Below the pieces are notes generated by a model, which had not been told where the DNA came from, made no database searches, and was given only the letters and a program-made list of their open reading frames with translations. Of a stretch of DNA of 64,000 nt, positions 62,070 through 64,000 are shown in pieces. This DNA is from Onchidella celtica (Eukaryota; Mollusca; Gastropoda; Systellommatophora; Onchidiidae), in contig OZ007581.1 of assembly GCA_963931925.1 (NCBI GenBank), positions 25,216,043-25,280,042 of the forward strand, read 5' to 3'. The number at the start of each line of letters is the position of its first letter. The first letter of the stretch is position 1. The translations under genes were made by a program, and so were the position numbers.

Positions 62070-62878
62070 TGTGGAAGGTTTTTGTATTCCAAGGCCATTT
62101 TGTGCTTCATTGGTACAAAAATAAATGAACGAGTTGTTGAGTCATTAAGATTAAATGCATTCCTAATAAAATTAACAATACATGTTTCAAGATGGGTCAA
62201 CATATTGTCTGTGAATAAACTATTGTTAAAGTAAAACATCAATTTGGAAATAAACATTGAATTTATGGCCCCAATCTTGTAAGCTAAAGGCAAAACTGAA
62301 TTCTCTATTTTGGTTAAAATATTTGCAAGGCTGTTAGTAATATCTTTTAGTTGTTCTTTACTAGCTGTTCCACTAAGATTTAAGTCATGGCCCAAATAAG
62401 TATAGTGTCTAGTTTTCCCGTACATGGGAATGATGTCATCCTGTATTTCGAATGTCACTTCTGAGGTTGTGTCTCTCCTAGCCCAGTTGTTACCAGTTCT
62501 CTGTCCGTGTAACACTGCACATTTTTTGTGCTTTACTTCCATGCCGCAATAGCTCAAAAACTCTTCGCTCTTATGAAGCATTTCAGTCATATGTTGGTCG
62601 TTGGTCGTTGTCATTGACACGTCGTCCATGTAGGCCTGGCAGGGATTGGGTAGGTAAAGTTGATCGTAAGGAGCACACATCCACCGTAGCCAAGGATCCA
62701 TCGCCTGGATGAAGACAATGGCACTCCAGGGACAGCCCTGAATAATGCCGCGTCCACGTGGTATACTTGGTGTAAGGGCCTTGCCTGCCTGGACCTGGAA
62801 CGTAGAGTTGGTGTAGATGTCTCTAGTGATGTTGACGATGTTCTCTGGATACTGAGCTGCCCTCATTGCGTTGATCAT
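62027..62878 (-). pseudogene. REL-LINE copy B: reverse transcriptase (C-terminal two-thirds)
   Basis: 283 codons from INAMRAAQYPENIVNITRDI through the B/4 block (QGCPWS), catalytic YMDD with TTTNDQHM, and thumb (LSGTASKEQLKDI...NSMFISKLMFYFNN). Upstream of the first Met the frame still reads GSVDHNIM, so the truncation lies in RT motif A/B. The YMDD core is unusual for LINEs, which more often have F/Y-A-D-D. Confidence 0.88.
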
Positions 62879-62917
62879 AATGTTGTGGTCTACGCTACCG
62901 TACGATGCGTACGATAC

Positions 62918-63976
62918 ATATCAAAAATCTTTATTTCCAAAGAATACAATTCATATTGTACTGACATAATATGTTATACACTATGTCTGCAAGGAAATTG
63001 GGCCATGTACAGAACAGCTGCCCTAGGACATCATTCTAGCTGCTGCATGTTGTATACTTTACACCTTAATCGCCAGATTTTATAAGATCCAATTATGGCA
63101 CTTAGGCTACAATACTTAGCAAGAAACATTGCCTCATATTTGTTAACATTCACCTTCATTAAACCACTTTTAAATCTTTGATGGACATTCCCCAGGCTTC
63201 CAACGATTAAAATAATTATATAAGTATGAAAGTTAAGGTTGTTAATTTCTAGGGACAGCGGATAATACTTATTGAATTTTTCTTCATAGCATTTTTGTAT
63301 GTGCGCGTCGAAAGGCACTGCAACCTCAATAATAGTGACCTTCCTGTTTTCCTTATCAATAATGGTAATGTCAGGTCTTGTATTTCTGCTTAGAAAGTTG
63401 ATTTCGCTAATTTCAAACATTGCTGGTACCACATTGGTGTCCTTTAATATTCTACATTCCTTATTTTTAGATTTTACTTTCTCACAAATGATGTTGACTA
63501 GTCTGTTGTGTCTGTTTTGATAAATTTTTCGGAACTTGGTACATCCGTTGAGTATATGAGAGACAGTTTCTGTTGGGTGGTTGCAGATTTTGCACCTCTT
63601 GGTGTGAATCGTTGGGTAGTAAAGGTGCATCAGGCTCTCACACTGAAGAAGCTGCAGACGTCCTCTTGCGGTGAAGGATCGAATGTCATCACGCAGGTTG
63701 ATGTTAGTGATGTACGCAGCTGAAGCTCGGTGGTCAATATTTCCTGCCTCTCTTAATATGCGGCCTTGAGACTGTTTGTTTTTTAAATCTTCTTCAAGTT
63801 CCTTTAGTTTCTGCTGTTTGTATACCGAATAGAAAGTTTTGGGACATTCGAAGCTGTGTGTTATGTCTTCGTCGATTTGTATTTCGAAGACATATTTGTC
63901 GCCTCGTTTCCGAAGATGTAAGTTTTCTCTTTTGCTCATTTCGTGTAGATGTATCCATTGAGACTTTGGCCACACA
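62918..63976 (-). mobile_element. REL-endonuclease LINE, copy C (5'-truncated at TGTA repeat)
   Basis: Copy C starts at the TGTG/TGTA repeat at the window's right edge and ends with TTTGGAAATAAAGATTTTTGAT at about 62918. It belongs with copy A (shared GGAAATAAA 3' end). The array to its right continues past the window. Confidence 0.9.
63031..63976 (-). CDS. REL-LINE copy C: linker, zinc knuckle and restriction-like endonuclease (open)
   Basis: About 314 codons without a stop; the first few in the open frame (MYVCVCV) are microsatellite. Order: WPKSQWIHLHEMSKR, RSFTARGRLQLLQCESLM, knuckle CKICNHPTETVSHILNGC with all metal ligands, nuclease RPDITIIDKENRKVTIIEVA then PFDAHIQKCYEEKFNKYYPL, and C-terminal GSYKIWRLRCKVYNMQQLE. 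It is the best-preserved C-terminus of the family here and defines the nuclease. No RT, so not autonomous. Confidence 0.88.
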
Positions 63977-64000
63977 CACACACATACATACATACATACA
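63977..64000. repeat. ACAT microsatellite at right edge
   Basis: ACAC then ACAT units run off the end of the window. Confidence 0.9.

Larger units (their letters stand above)
60165..62905 (-). mobile_element. REL-endonuclease LINE, copy B (5'-truncated within RT, SINE inside)
   Basis: Minus-strand order: RT (62027-62878), linker and zinc knuckle (61377-62069), SINE insertion, restriction-like endonuclease (60597-60920), 3' UTR. RT shows RGRGIIQGCPWSAIVF, catalytic YMDD, GMEVKHKKCAVLHG and YLGHDLNLSG. Knuckle CPLCNQPYDTNSHILNGC is intact. Nuclease: NKPDILIIDEKEKIVFIVEV. A different subfamily from A and C by 3' end (CTCGAAGT terminus). Confidence 0.9.

Overview
The window is eukaryotic, from an intron-rich, repeat-dense animal genome, most likely a gastropod mollusc and probably a heterobranch such as a sea slug. 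Three things point there: a rhodopsin-type receptor of the lineage-expanded gastropod chemosensory class; a type II membrane glycosyltransferase-like gene family of the GT32 (DXD sugar-binding) type, known to me as expanded in molluscs; and a heavy load of APE LINEs, restriction-like-endonuclease LINEs, tRNA-derived SINEs, Helitrons and MITEs. The species is inferred, not proven. No rRNA operon, functional tRNA gene, CRISPR array or bacterial operon is present.

Host genes. (1) A complete eight-exon gene on the minus strand (37650-50015) was assembled by hand from splice signals and reading phase. It encodes about 632 residues: a signal anchor, a degenerate N-terminal GT32-like domain, and a second GT32-like domain spread over exons 2-8. 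(2) A tandem paralogue on the same strand (5311-7850) shows exons 1 and 2; the rest must lie left of the window or be lost. Two decayed exon-2 copies at 19.4-19.6 kb mark a third, dead paralogue. (3) A single-exon chemosensory GPCR (32060-33145, plus) sits in a tandem array with a left copy that has lost TM1-TM5 and a right copy that keeps 5' flank plus TM1-TM2 scraps.

Mobile elements, left to right. 2.2-4.8 kb: LINE 3' ends split by a solo LTR (TSD GCCAG), then a LINE tail fragment bounded by a 21-bp inverted repeat. 9-11.7 kb: SINE, THAP-bearing MITE, LINE tail, SINE. 11.8-16.1 kb: full-length APE LINE with an intact 1073-codon ORF and a 13-bp TSD. 17-22 kb: SINEs, exon relics, Helitrons and a 16-bp minisatellite. 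23.2-24.5 kb: non-autonomous DNA transposon with 30-bp TIRs and a 7-bp TSD. 26-29 kb: tetranucleotide and GATC-rich arrays and nested MITEs. 30-34.6 kb: GPCR array. 37-50 kb: GT gene with introns full of satellites, SINEs and Helitrons. 50.9-52.2 kb: second solo LTR (TSD AACAC). 53.5-57.8 kb: second, frameshifted copy of the APE LINE, lying inside an ACAT microsatellite. 57.8-64 kb: a train of at least four R2/R4/NeSL-type LINE copies, all minus strand, each bounded by ACAT repeats.

The most notable signals are the microsatellite-targeted LINE train, the double-GT32 gene with a dead front domain and an apparent gene-conversion tract with its paralogue, a retroposon whose target-site duplication copied that gene's exon-2 splice donor, and the GPCR array in which flanks survive while coding sequence is lost. 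Coordinates of repeat borders are read by eye and may be off by a few bases where no TSD fixes them.
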